Shown: positions 11,307 to 21,389 of the stretch, in pieces | Position numbering within the stretch: the stretch's first letter is position 1 | Layout of the letters: every line of letters starts with the position of its first letter | NCBI GenBank assembly: GCA_000469685.2 | Contig: LS997564.1 | Location: 24,238,459 to 24,302,458 of the forward strand | Source of the DNA: Haemonchus contortus | Taxonomy: Eukaryota > Nematoda > Chromadorea > Rhabditida > Trichostrongylidae | DNA length: 64,000 nt | Direction of reading: 5' to 3' | Translations under genes and position numbers: made by a program | The notes under the pieces: generated by a model | Told to the model about the DNA's origin: nothing | What the model saw: only the letters and a program-made list of their open reading frames with translations | The model's database searches: none

Positions 11307-14300
11307 ATGCATCCACCCTTACTTCTTTTGCTTTTCGGCCTTGTTTGGGGTGATTCCTACAATGAACAATTGAAAATTACAAGATTACCTAGTGGTAATC
11401 TCATGACTGCCTTCCGTTTCGTGATTACATCCGATGGACCGCAGTTAGGTAAGCTTTCATAGACTGTTACGCTCGTTGAGTTGAACTGAGTGCTCAAAGG
11501 ATTCTTCGGTATATTTAGGTGCAAACTATTCGCTGTTCCCTCGAATAATGGCCGAGCTCATCCATTCTCACTCTCTAGCGGAATTGTCCTTCATGTTGAC
11601 ACAAGGGCGGTGGCATGGCTCTAGTTGGGGTTTACCTCCACAGCCGAATGGTCCCACCGGAGCTAGTGTCCATGCATGGATTTACGGAAATGAATCAGAG
11701 TATGTGTTTGCTCCAAGTACATTTTTCCCTATTTGAATGTAATGTGAAGTCCCCTACTATTACAGGGTTGATGATAGATGGCGAACGCTGATCAACTCTT
11801 TGAATGGCCTATTTTGTACGGCGATGACGAGTATTGTGCCTGAATTGACTTCTTCGCCTCGTTTCGCATTTAGGAGGCCAGATTCCGACGAAGAGCACGA
11901 AATGCACATTCGATACAGCGCCGTAGGAAAGGAAAGCGTTTGTACTGAAAACTTGACCCCGTGGCGAAAGCTTCTGCCTTGTAAGCAGGTTCGTATTGCT
12001 TTCTCTCAGTACTCTTTGTTCATTGTAAGTTGTACTGAGTTATACTTGATCAAATATGCCACCGCCTTTTCAGCATGGTCTTGTCACTCTTCTGAACCCC
12101 TCAAGCTTTATGAATCCGTTTATCATTCCATGGGAGTGGAGCTTCGTCAATCGGGCCAGGTTATTTTCTTAAATTGTTTTCTAAAGATTAAGGTTTCCGA
12201 AGTATTATGAAGAGAAGCGAAAGGTGCGATTGTACAGAAGACTACAACGCTACAAGGTCTATTTGATTTCTCGCAAGTGTAAACCCTTTTTCTTCTTGTT
12301 CTTCCCAACAAAGGAGAATGCTAAGTGGTAATACAGTAAAATGATAAAGTATAAAGACTTGGGGCCTCAATAAATTCGTTTGATGGATGCACTTTGACTG
12401 CCATTCAGAATCGTAGTGGCGTATTGACTGCGTATGTGGCTTGTAGAGGGTGCCGCAAAAGATCTGGCAACGGTAAATATGCCCGTAAAAACGGGCAAAT
12501 CGATCGGAACATGATACAACTTCAACAGCACTTATCAACAGCTGTACTGATCGCAAAAACAAACTAGATCTCGAAATAGCCTTCTTTTGCGCGAATACAG
12601 TCTGAAAGTCTCCTAGGAAACGCGTCGACAGCGGCACGGAGGTAGTCTTCGGCCAAATCGTCCCATGCTTTAATGAGGGTTGCACTTAGAGCATCCAAAC
12701 TTCTACGCTGAGTTGAGCAGGCTTTCATCTTAAAAACTGACCCCACGCAGTTGACCAATGGATTTAGGTCTGGATTGTTAGGGGGGCAATAGTTCGACGA
12801 GATGATGTCTGGGAAGTGCGTTGCGCACCAGTCCTGTACCACCTTGGACCTGTGTGCTGGAGCTGGGTCCTGTTGACAAGTCCATGTCACCTCCTTTTCC
12901 AACACGCCTTTTGAGTAGGTCTTGCTATCCACCATGACCCCTTTCTCCAAGAAAATCAGGGGCATCTTGCCGTCCGATGTGATTGCCCCCAAAGCCATTA
13001 ACGACTTGGGATGCCCTGATCGCTGAGCAATCCCTCCATGTTGGCTGGCTTCCGCAGGGCTTCCCGCTATCATCCTATCGTTTTGGGTGTTCAGGAATTG
13101 AACCTGTTAAACGGACATTCGTCAGTGAAAAGGATGTTGCTGTGCCGTGCCTGCGGAAATCGCTTTAAAAAGCTCCTTACATCAGTTGAGCCTAGTTTTC
13201 TTCATACGCTCAGTGAGCATGCGAGCTTCTCTGACCTCATAAGGGCGAAGTCGAAGGCGGCTGGTGACAATCTACCAACAGGTCGAGCAGAAATACCCTT
13301 GAATGATTGTCTGGATCTCCTTTGTCGTTGCACTCCTCGGTCTAGTCTTGCCCTCCATAGTTGTTATCGCCTTGTACCTGTTGGCATTGTTGTTTCTTAA
13401 GAGAATCTGGAGCTGCTTGGGGATGGTCTTTGCAGTGCATCCAGCCAGATGGAGGTGCAGGATGGAAGCTCGTTGGTCTTTGCTTGTCACAATTCTGTAA
13501 AATGGCATATTCAAGAACGGCCAATTTGTGGAATGTACAGAAAAAGATCGACAATAAACAGTGGCACAAATCCTGTCATTCCTTATGGAGGACCTGAAAC
13601 GGGGTTTTGCCAAATCTTTTGGCCCACCTTGTACAATGAATTGCGGTGGCCAGCCGATGTACAAGTCAGTGCTTTTATCCTCGAGTCTGCTACCAATTAA
13701 CCGACCGAGGGATGGGAAGCTTGGTTGGCCTGATTCGAGCAATACAGTACAACGTTGAAATCGGAATGTCTTGTAATGGAATTTCGGATATTACAACGTT
13801 CCTGCATTAGAACGTGACCCTGATGACTAATGATTGTTTGACATCGTCTCCAGTTAACTTAGGGTACCTTGCGGAGTAATGGAAAGAAGTAGCTGCTGCA
13901 CGGCTGCGCAGCACGCCTTCACCCACCACCACCCCGTTACACCGCAAACGAATTGTGGCATCGTAACAATTCGGAATTAGGGGCTCCCACGTCTACGCAT
14001 ACGGGGTCTCTGCGCGCACGTTGCAGTAAAGTTCAGCATGAAAGTTGCGGGAAAGTCTTAACCCAATCAATCTTCTTACCAACCAGGGACTTCTGTTTCG
14101 AAAAATGTTCAGGTTATTCGATTCAACAAATTTGAAAAGTATACTCGAATGACTCCTGTGATCTAGTGGTTCTGAACTAGGAGGAAACAATTATAGATAA
14201 ATCTGATGGACTAGAAAGGCGACTTTCACATTCAAATATCGTTTCAGGGTGACTCCATCAAGTACCAACTTCAATTAATCATCTATAACGTACTCGATAT

Positions 14301-17300
14301 CCCTGTGAAAAGTGGAAAATTAGGTCTGTTGGTTGTTTTCTTAACATGTTTTCAAAGCGATGGATCAGCAGAGCAACAACCATAAGTTAATATGAATCGA
14401 CTGCATGTCTTTGATCGTACTGCGCTCGTTACGATATAAAAGGATGAAGTCATTGGACGTCAATCCCGTCTGACGAATGCGCCCCGCGCTCGACCTCCAT
14501 GCAGGATCGTGGTGCTCTATTGAAAGCGTTTGTGGTCTATACACTAACTTGCGGTGGTCAGCCAAGGTAGTCAGCGCTTTTATCCATCAAGACCCTGTAG
14601 CACCAATTAACAAACCCTGGAAGGGTAGAGGACTTGGTTTGGCGTGGCGGATATCGATACAGTATTGGAACCCGTGACCATCCACGTGTAATAGAGCGCC
14701 ACTTGCCACTACACCACCTGCCCCCATATCTGACATTTGTAAATGAATAATTGAGTGGTCCAATTTGGAATTTAATTCAAAATTCACCAATCACGGGTGA
14801 ATTAAAGGCACCGTTTACGATAAATTTAGGGTACCCTTTTTTGACGCGAATTCATAGAACTACTCTAGAATAAAGCGATAACAACGAAAAAAGCGCAAAA
14901 AACGATGAACAAAAAGAAATAGGAAGGGTCGAAAAAGAGCTGGAAAGGGGGGTTGGATGAGGTTCACATTGGAAGAACGGCGGTTAAGGGAGTGTTGGGG
15001 CGAGTGCAGTTAGGCGACGCAATGTCTGCAATAGTAGACAACACACCTAAGCAGACAACTTCGCCCAATGCGAAAGTGATGAACGGCAATTAGATTTCGT
15101 AGTCAGCCTAGCGAGGGGCGGAGGCCTCCCGTCCCCCAATGTTCCTGCCCTTATTGTGCCCTATCCAGACCGTTTTCCGACCTCATTCCTGCACAAATGG
15201 TATCAGAGGGGGCGTCGAATTCAAACCATGTGCAGATCTCCGAAACCATTTTTTCGTGAACAGTGCCTTTAAGCCGAAGCTCATTTTGTGTATCCGTTCA
15301 CAACCAGTTGATAATTATAGACTGGAGTATATCTGAATTGTTCAACCGGAAAGCTACCGGAACATGCGCTGCAGCTACAAGCAGTATGGTCATAGTAGAA
15401 TTGGATAAGGTGGGTGTGATTTTTGTAAATTTTGGATTACTTTTACATGCTTCAAATCAAATTCTTGGCTTTACCAAGAGGTCAAGAATGCGATTGTCAC
15501 TACAGTAATCAGTTAGACATTACTGCTTCTGTTGATTTTCACCCGATAAATTTGATGGAATGCATTGAACTGAATCCAGTGAAGTCGAAAACTTCAAAAT
15601 TCGAAAAGAAAAAACTAGGAAAAAACGGTTCTTGCTTGCAAACAGCTCTGAGAGAATATGCAGCTACTTAGTACTTTTCTTTCCTTCTGTGTCTTTCTCC
15701 TTTACCACTTACTTTTTTTCAGGGTATTCATCTTGAGCCATCCCCTCAGAGAATTGTCAGTGATAAATTTGGTGTATACGATCTTAAAATGAACAGTTCA
15801 AGTCCATCATTCAGCGTATCCGCTTTTTACGACGATATGTTCGACTTTCTTTCGAGTGAGGAGCAGGAAACCCTCAGGTAAGGATTACACCACACTGCGA
15901 CAGTGTCCAGTAGATTCTTCCATTGCAGCCTCTCGTCGTTCATTGGAGGGACGGACCAACATGATGGAGTTCTGGTGTCTATCCTCAAAAATGGCGGTTC
16001 ATCATTACGAGTAACCTTCACTCATCAGCTACCTTGGTTCATGATGATATATTATCACACGATTGGAGTCACATGTGTGGATTTAGAACAAGGGAATGAA
16101 CAGGTGAGCAAAATACTTCCAAGTTGTTCAGATTGCTCTTCTGGTACTCATGTACCGAGTAACGAATCGTCAATCAACGGTTTCCTAGTCAAAGTACTGA
16201 TGTGAAGCTCATAGGCTCGATTGTAGAATTGGTAATGACTTTTCTTTAAAAATTTCTTCTCCTTGTGAACTCCCATGATGGGACGAGGTCCCCTCACAAG
16301 ACATAAGACCACCAACCGCTTTCATTGTTATACTTTTAAGAGCTTTTGTTTTCCATACGATTCCATAACCTACAGAATCTCTTGTTAGGTGTTCAAAATC
16401 CATAAACGTCACTTCGTTCCTGCGATATCTCGGCGCAGGCCGGCTCTCATTGAAATGGAACTGGATCTCCCGAGCAGGTCAAAGTGCCAAGTCCGACTGG
16501 AATTCGAGAAGGCTTTTTTGAGGTTCCTGGATTCAATCTTTTCATCTGCATCGCATTTTTTCAAAGATACATTAATACTGGGTTATAGAATTCGCGAGTA
16601 CCCACCGGATGCCAATCATGGAATGTATGTACCCGCTGCTGTTGTCACTTTCGAGAAGGAGCGTGATAGTGATAATTCCAGAAATCAGAATGATTTGGAG
16701 TCGAAAACAAGGTGAGTTGTGTGTTTGTCAGCCCGGAACCTGTCGGACTCTCGTTGCCTTGGACCTACGGTATTTGAATTGAGGAGTTTGAGCGGCAGGA
16801 CCGGAACATGGGTAGTAGGTTGTAGGACTGGACTCTTTTCACTGGACGCGGAAAATTATTCCCTAAGTCCTACGGCGTTTGAATTTGGAATGGTGTGTAT
16901 GTGTATGTGTTTGGCGAATCCAGAACTCTTGTCCTCCTGTACCACAGCGCCCGAATTCGGAAGGGATGAGCGCGGCAGGGCAAGTTTAACGTGATAAGGA
17001 GGAGAGCACCGGGTCATGGGATCAGGGCGATCCGAATAGTGTGCTGTCTAATGAATCGATAGAAAGTCAGATTACTTTTCTTTCGACGAGGAGAAATCAA
17101 AGCATGGGCAGGCCAACTCCAGGCGATGTTATACCTTTTCTATGGGACGCGTACCGTTTGAGATTACTCATGATCTGCGTGCATTTGCTCCCTCCCGAAC
17201 AGTGCAGCACCTTGCTCTTCATCAAAGGCAGGAAAATAGGCAAGAAGAGGGAAAATATAAGCGGACGAGGTCTTCGATTTCCCTCTCCCTAACATTGATC

Positions 17301-20300
17301 CCGCGCCGTCATGTGGTCCGCTACTCTTGCCAGTCGTCTCCACTTCTATATACGGCATCTTCTGCCTTTCTTCAGCTTCGGCGAGGTTCTTCTTGATCAC
17401 GTACTGTCACCTATTCTTTGGGGTTCCTCACGGTTTCTCCCCTTTAACCTCGAGCTCCATTGCCTCTCTTATTGGATGGTTCGGTGGTCGTCCCGGTACG
17501 TGTCCCTACAATCTGAGACGCTGCTCGTTCATCTTCAGCTGGCTTCTCCTGGATATCTGGACAGGTTCATCAATCTCAAATAGGCTAACCCCCGATGTCT
17601 TGAGTGGCCAAGTTCCGCATTTTCGCCAACCAAAACGAACTTCTCTCCTTCTCGACTATCGAGCTTCTCGTACAAGGCGTCCATTTCCGTATTCCTGGTT
17701 TTCGCTACAGCAGCCTAGGCTGGAGTTCGCGTCTTTTACCAACACCCTTAGGCCACTTTCTTCTGCCTCCCGATTTCCTAGACTTCATCGTTCCAGAGCT
17801 ACCCTTCCTTGTCTCCTCGGAATCCACCTAGAGTCTCTCTTTCTGCGTTTCTCTCAAACAGTATAGGATGACTTCCATAGTGCTTCCACGCCCGCTGGTT
17901 GGTCCTTCAAGATGTTGTTAACCAGCTCATACCCGTTTACGTTTGGGTCCCCCTCTTTCGGCTTGCTGCAGCTGCAGCGTCCACCACTGGCTTCTCCACT
18001 TCGTTTTAGTCCTTGATTTCTTTAGAAACTCTATGGCTATGTCTGAAAGAGGCGCGTGCTGCGAGGCCAATTCTTCGCCATGCAGCGCATTGATATACCA
18101 TACATTTTTGAAGTACGTTCTTCTTAGGCTCACATGGACTATACGCTTCTTTCCCTCCATTGCTGTGGGTTACTTTCTTTTCGCGAAGAAGATGCTTCAG
18201 AGTGCCAAGTCATGCGCTATGACAAGAACTACGACCATTTCTCCTTCTTCATTTCTAGCCCCTATTTTCCTACTTCCATGTACCCTCTCTAAGCCTCTTC
18301 TTTCATTGCTGACGCGCCTAGATCCAGATCACCTTCCATGATGTTATAGTCGCTTTTGGAACAGCTCTAATGGCATCTTTGAAGCCCAATTAGAACTCAT
18401 CTTTCTCACACTTGCGACATCCGGCTTGTGGTGCGTAGTGGATATAATAGTCCATTTCCATCCTTCGTGTCTATCTTCACGACCATGATTCGGCTACTGA
18501 TCCCGTTGACGGCGAAGACAGAGTCTGTGAGGGACTCCGTCACTGGTAAGGCCACACAATTTTGTTTGGTGCCGTCTCCGTTGTAGTAGAGCTTGGGACC
18601 CTCTGCGATCTCTCTGGCTTTTGCTCCTTTCCAGAGGGTCTCTTAAAAGCATAGGATTAGGATATTTCTGCGTCCCGACCTCACAACTCCCATCATATCT
18701 GTCGGGACTTCCCGATATGCGATCCAACCTTCAAACTCCCTATTCGAACAAGGTTCTTTACTTCTCGATAGCCTTCACATTCCGTCTACAGGACTCGAGC
18801 GGGTATCCACTATAGCGCGCCCCTTACGGATGTCGTGCAAGCTTTCTCACTGAATCCTTTTGAGACTCCAGACATGATTGGTGTGGGTGGGTTTCTCCCT
18901 CAGCCAGCCTGTCAACTTGGGCCTGACGCTGGTACCGATACCATTTTTGCAATTTTCGTAAAGCATGAATTTCGCCTCGGCAGGGATCGAACTCGCGCCT
19001 TTCTCCGTGTTGACGCTCGGCCATCCCTTCAGAGTTACGCAGTCATTTTAGAAACGTGTGCTTGCAATGCTGTCGTAATCTCAAAGTTTTTGACAGGATA
19101 TGTATGATAGGATCTTCCGTCCAACACTCTGTAATAGAGAACTTTCTACGATCCCAAGTTGACTTTCTCGATTTCGCTCTAAACAGTTCCTCCAGGGACA
19201 ATGCGATTTTGCATCTTCTCGAAATGAGATGGAGAAATTTTTATGGGGCGTGATGTCACGTCTTATTGTCAGCACATTTATCGAAATATGATATTTTTAT
19301 GACACCTCGTTTGCACGATGTCACGTCTTAGCACACTTATCGAAACTTGACAGATATTTTATGGCATTTCGTCTCTTCAATGTCACGTCGTGTTCTGAAT
19401 GTCACGTCTCAGCGCACCCATCCAAACTTGGTGCAGGCATTTTTTATGGGGTAGATTTCCTTGATGTCACGTCGTCTTCTGGTTGTCACGTCTCAGCCAC
19501 TCATCGAAACTTGGTACAGTTTATGACAATTACCAGTTAGTTTCCTAGTTATCACGTCGTCTCCTGGAAGTCACGTCTCTGAACCCGTTTCGCATTACTC
19601 TTTATTTCTCTAAGAGCACTGACTTTTGTGCTCGAGCCTTTGATCGATAGTAATCTTATCGGTATGTTGCTGATGGTAGTCGACAAGTCTGATAGGCCAT
19701 GCTCTGTTCGGAAAATTTCACATAGGCATAGTCATAATAGATTGAATTTATTAGTTCGAATACGGCATTGCTCTGATGATGACCTCGTGGAAATGCATTG
19801 GGATTTTTGGTGTCAACCATTTGAGACTCGCCAGTAGTTTGATCCCTCAGGTTTCTCAGATGGTAAACGGTTAGTTTGCCTCCTTCGACACTACACATTC
19901 GGCAAATTTCAGTTTCCCTTCAGTAACCCCTCAAGATACAGAACTCCATCTGAAGCACTTTTGGACAAACACTCTGACATATTCTTGAAAAGGGCTGCGG
20001 TAGTGTAGTGGTGAATCACTATCTCACAGGCGTGGTCACGGGTTCGAATTCCGAACGACAACTGCATTGGCCAACGGATCCTTCTATCCCTGCCTGTTCG
20101 GTCAGTTGAGACCAGATTGTCTGCGAGGATGGAAGCACTGATTTGTACGTTAGCTGGTCACCGCAAGTTAGCCGCATACGCCTTCAATATGCCCCCACAA
20201 CTCTGAATGAAAGTTGAATGCAAGGGTTTGATTGACGCCCAAAAGTTTATCTTTTTATTCCTGAGAAAATGCTCTTGCGCGAAACTGCCTTTCTAGGAGT

Positions 20301-20796
20301 TGAGTTTGAGGATGACGACAAAGTGGTAAGCAGAGTTGTTTCTCTTGATTACTGTTTTTTACTCCATCAGAGCCTCTCTTGAATGGATTTAGTAAATCGT
20401 GAACGTTTCAGGCCAGAGACGGGCACTACTGAACGGATTGTTGTGCATGGGAATGTTCTGCTCCTAGCCTTACCAGTGCCCGACTTCAGCATGCCATTTA
20501 ACGTCATCTGCTTTGTCATGACCACCGTCTCATTATGTTTCGGGCCGATTCACAGCTTTTCAACGAAAATGTAGGTTTATCGGTTCCATATGAAAGTGTT
20601 CGTATTGAAGACCATGATTTCAGATTGATTCCGATTAATACGGCTCTACCAAGTTCGTCGCTGCCAAGAAAAACTCTTCCGCATGCTCCTTCTGATACTG
20701 TTGGGCGTGGCATTCTATGCGCAATACCGTGAAATGAGTCTTCACGAAATTCGAAGAAGCATCGAACAATTTTTTGAGAAAATGAACAGCGTCTAG
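11307..20796 (+). CDS. pigt: GPI transamidase component PIG-T, ~12 exons
   Basis: Subunit of the ER-membrane complex that transfers preassembled GPI anchors to proteins. Exons as read: 11307-11448, 11519-11699, 11766-11988 (or ending 11980), 12074-12159, 14248-14323, 15321-15409, 15723-15877, 15929-16103, 16389-16522, 16589-16711, 20412-20570, 20624 to about 20796. Begins with a hydrophobic signal peptide (MHPPLLLLLFGLVWG). Family landmarks in order: the CTENLTPWRKLLPC block, whose last Cys corresponds to the residue known to form the disulfide with PIG-K; DWSISELFNR; FTHQLPWFMMIYYHT; EYPPDANHGMYV; and PVPDFSMPFNVIC followed by the membrane segment. About 570 residues, near human PIG-T (578). 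Introns 4 and 11 (2.1 and 3.7 kb) hold transposons. Exon 4 and the last exon each need a one-base frame change to match the family, so the C-terminus is uncertain: stop at 20730 as written, or 20794 after a slip at 20669-20673. Confidence 0.91.
12446..13631 (-). mobile_element. Full-length mariner transposon
   Basis: The element is bounded by TA dinucleotides (12444-12445 and 13632-13633). Its ends are imperfect inverted repeats: left GAGGGTGCCGCAAAAGATCT, right (complement) CAAGGTGGGCCAAAAGATTT. Length 1186 bases fits mariner. It interrupts a tRNA-derived SINE, and other SINE copies in the window lack the insertion, which fixes the boundaries independently. Confidence 0.9.
12564..13508 (-). 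pseudogene. Mariner transposase, broken
   Basis: The reading starts about 13508 with an N-terminal helix-turn-helix-like stretch (MPFYRIVTSKDQRASIL). It then gives the catalytic contexts LFTDE, QQDPAPAH and NNPDLNPL in order, the three-aspartate arrangement of mariner transposases. The last 169 codons (12564-13073) are open and end with the typical AFPRRL...CIRAKEGYFE tail. In-frame stops at 13272 and near 13188 and 13130, plus a frameshift just before RFPQARHSNI, make it non-functional. Length of about 315 codons is near the family norm of about 340. Confidence 0.87.
14440..14735 (-). mobile_element. tRNA-derived SINE copy 2
   Basis: Same family as the copy at 44520-44800, in PIGT intron 4 downstream of exon 5. 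Read on the minus strand, the tRNA-like head is at the high-coordinate end: an A-box-like stretch (GGTGGTGTAGTGGCAAGTGG complement of about 14710-14728) and a B-box-like GGGTTCCAATAC near 14663-14674. The shared body TTGCGGTGGTCAGCC lies near 14550. Confidence 0.72.
14806..15268. mobile_element. TTAA-flanked MITE in PIGT intron 5
   Basis: The 463-base element is flanked by TTAA at 14802-14805 and 15269-15272. Terminal inverted repeats: left AGGCACCGTTTACGATAAAT, right (complement) AGGCACTGTTCACGAAAAAA. There is no coding frame worth reporting. TTAA duplication is characteristic of piggyBac-type transposition (established), so a non-autonomous piggyBac-like origin is inferred. A second copy is at 57806-58350. 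Confidence 0.75.
17000..18770 (-). mobile_element. RTE-like non-LTR retrotransposon remnant (endonuclease region)
   Basis: In the giant intron 11 of PIGT. Read on the minus strand from about 18730, decayed frames give RIGSLKVGSHIGKSRQI, then KAREIAEGPKLYYNGDG and VFAVNGISSRIMVVKID. These match the start of the APE-type endonuclease of RTE elements (RxGTLNVGTLTGRS ... YNG ... SDR). Further on, a GDLDLG-like stretch corresponds to the GDxN motif. Several stop codons and frame changes show it is dead. The lower boundary is not resolved; long antisense open frames on the plus strand (17311-17866) are shadows of this element. Confidence 0.72.
18870..19040 (-). mobile_element. Leu/Ser-tRNA-like SINE head
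   Basis: On the minus strand a stretch near 19025 reads GGGATGGCCGAGCGTC (A-box-like, typical of Leu/Ser tRNAs), followed about 30 bases later by GCGAGTTCGATCCCTGCC (B box). No acceptor-stem partner closes the cloverleaf, so it is more likely a tRNA-derived SINE than a tRNA gene. Its sequence differs from the other SINE family in the window. Confidence 0.5.
19240..19600. repeat. Tandem ~90-base GTCACGTC repeat
   Basis: About four to five degenerate units each contain GATGTCACGTC, a short spacer, GTCACGTCTCAG or TTAGC, then ATCGAAACTTG and a TTTATGG box. Unit length is about 85-95 bases. It lies within PIGT intron 11. Confidence 0.65.
19990..20245 (+). mobile_element. tRNA-derived SINE copy 3
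   Basis: Plus-strand copy in PIGT intron 11. The tRNA-like head has an A-box-like GTAGTGTAGTGGTGAATC near 20010 and a B-box GGTTCGAATTCC at 20041-20052. The body (GATGGAAGCACTGATTTGTA, GCTGGTCACCGCAAG) and tail (CTGAATGAAAGTTGAATGCA) match the complement of the minus-strand copies. Confidence 0.78.
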
Positions 20797-21389
20797 TGGT
20801 TGGAAAGCCATTTGATCAGTGGAGATTCACTACAGTTAGAGGTTAAGTCGCATGCTCAGGTTGTTTCAGTTGCAAACTTATGTTATGGGATCTCACTACT
20901 GTGCAGAGACGACGATCTTCGATTTTTTATGCTTTAGGTGAAGATTGTCCTCCTAATGTTAGGCTGGGTGCTGAAAGAAGGCGCGTTTTTCAAACATTCA
21001 TTTCCAATACCCGAAATCAAATTTGCCAGCCGAAGTATGAAGCGTCCCAGCAAGGCAGAACTTTTCTACTTTGCCGCTCTGTCCGCTTTCCTTTTGGAAA
21101 ATCTGAGGAAGCTAATCAGTTATCTGAAAAAAATGGTCTTCGAAGTCTTTCTCGTAAGCCTTCACAACGTCGCCCCTGAAATGTGTAACCAAGCACTGTC
21201 ATTGGAAAAATCGGCTCCCTGTCACTAAGGCCCAGCGAAGTATTGAAGTTCCCAGAGTTCCACCCCCCCCCCCCTTACCTCCTTCCCCCATCACCACAGT
21301 CTCCTCTGGTCCTTTGGAGATGCTTTCTGCTAGTAGATGTGTTTGGGAGGTTCATCATCATCATCCCTCGAGCAGGACGCTCCCTGTTG

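Larger units (their letters stand above)
12360..13765 (-). mobile_element. tRNA-derived SINE copy 1, split by a mariner
   Basis: Bases about 12360-12445 and 13632-13765 are two parts of one copy of the SINE described at 44520-44800. The left part carries the tail (TTTGACTGCCATTCAGAAT) and the right part the body (TTGCGGTGGCCAGCCGATGT). They rejoin cleanly at the TA where the mariner inserted. The tRNA-like head is badly decayed or lost beyond about 13760. Confidence 0.75.

Noticed and set aside
17327..17866. 179-codon plus-strand open frame rich in Ser/Leu/Arg
   Set aside because: It lies antisense to the decayed RTE remnant, has no domain and no splice support; it is a shadow.
18960..19030. 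Possible Leu/Ser tRNA gene on the minus strand
   Set aside because: A and B boxes are present but no acceptor stem pairing; treated as a SINE head.
20535..20732. Open frame running through the PIGT intron before the last exon
   Set aside because: Upstream it is out of frame with the conserved PVPDFSMPFNVIC segment; the intron signals GTAGGT and TTTCAG explain it better.
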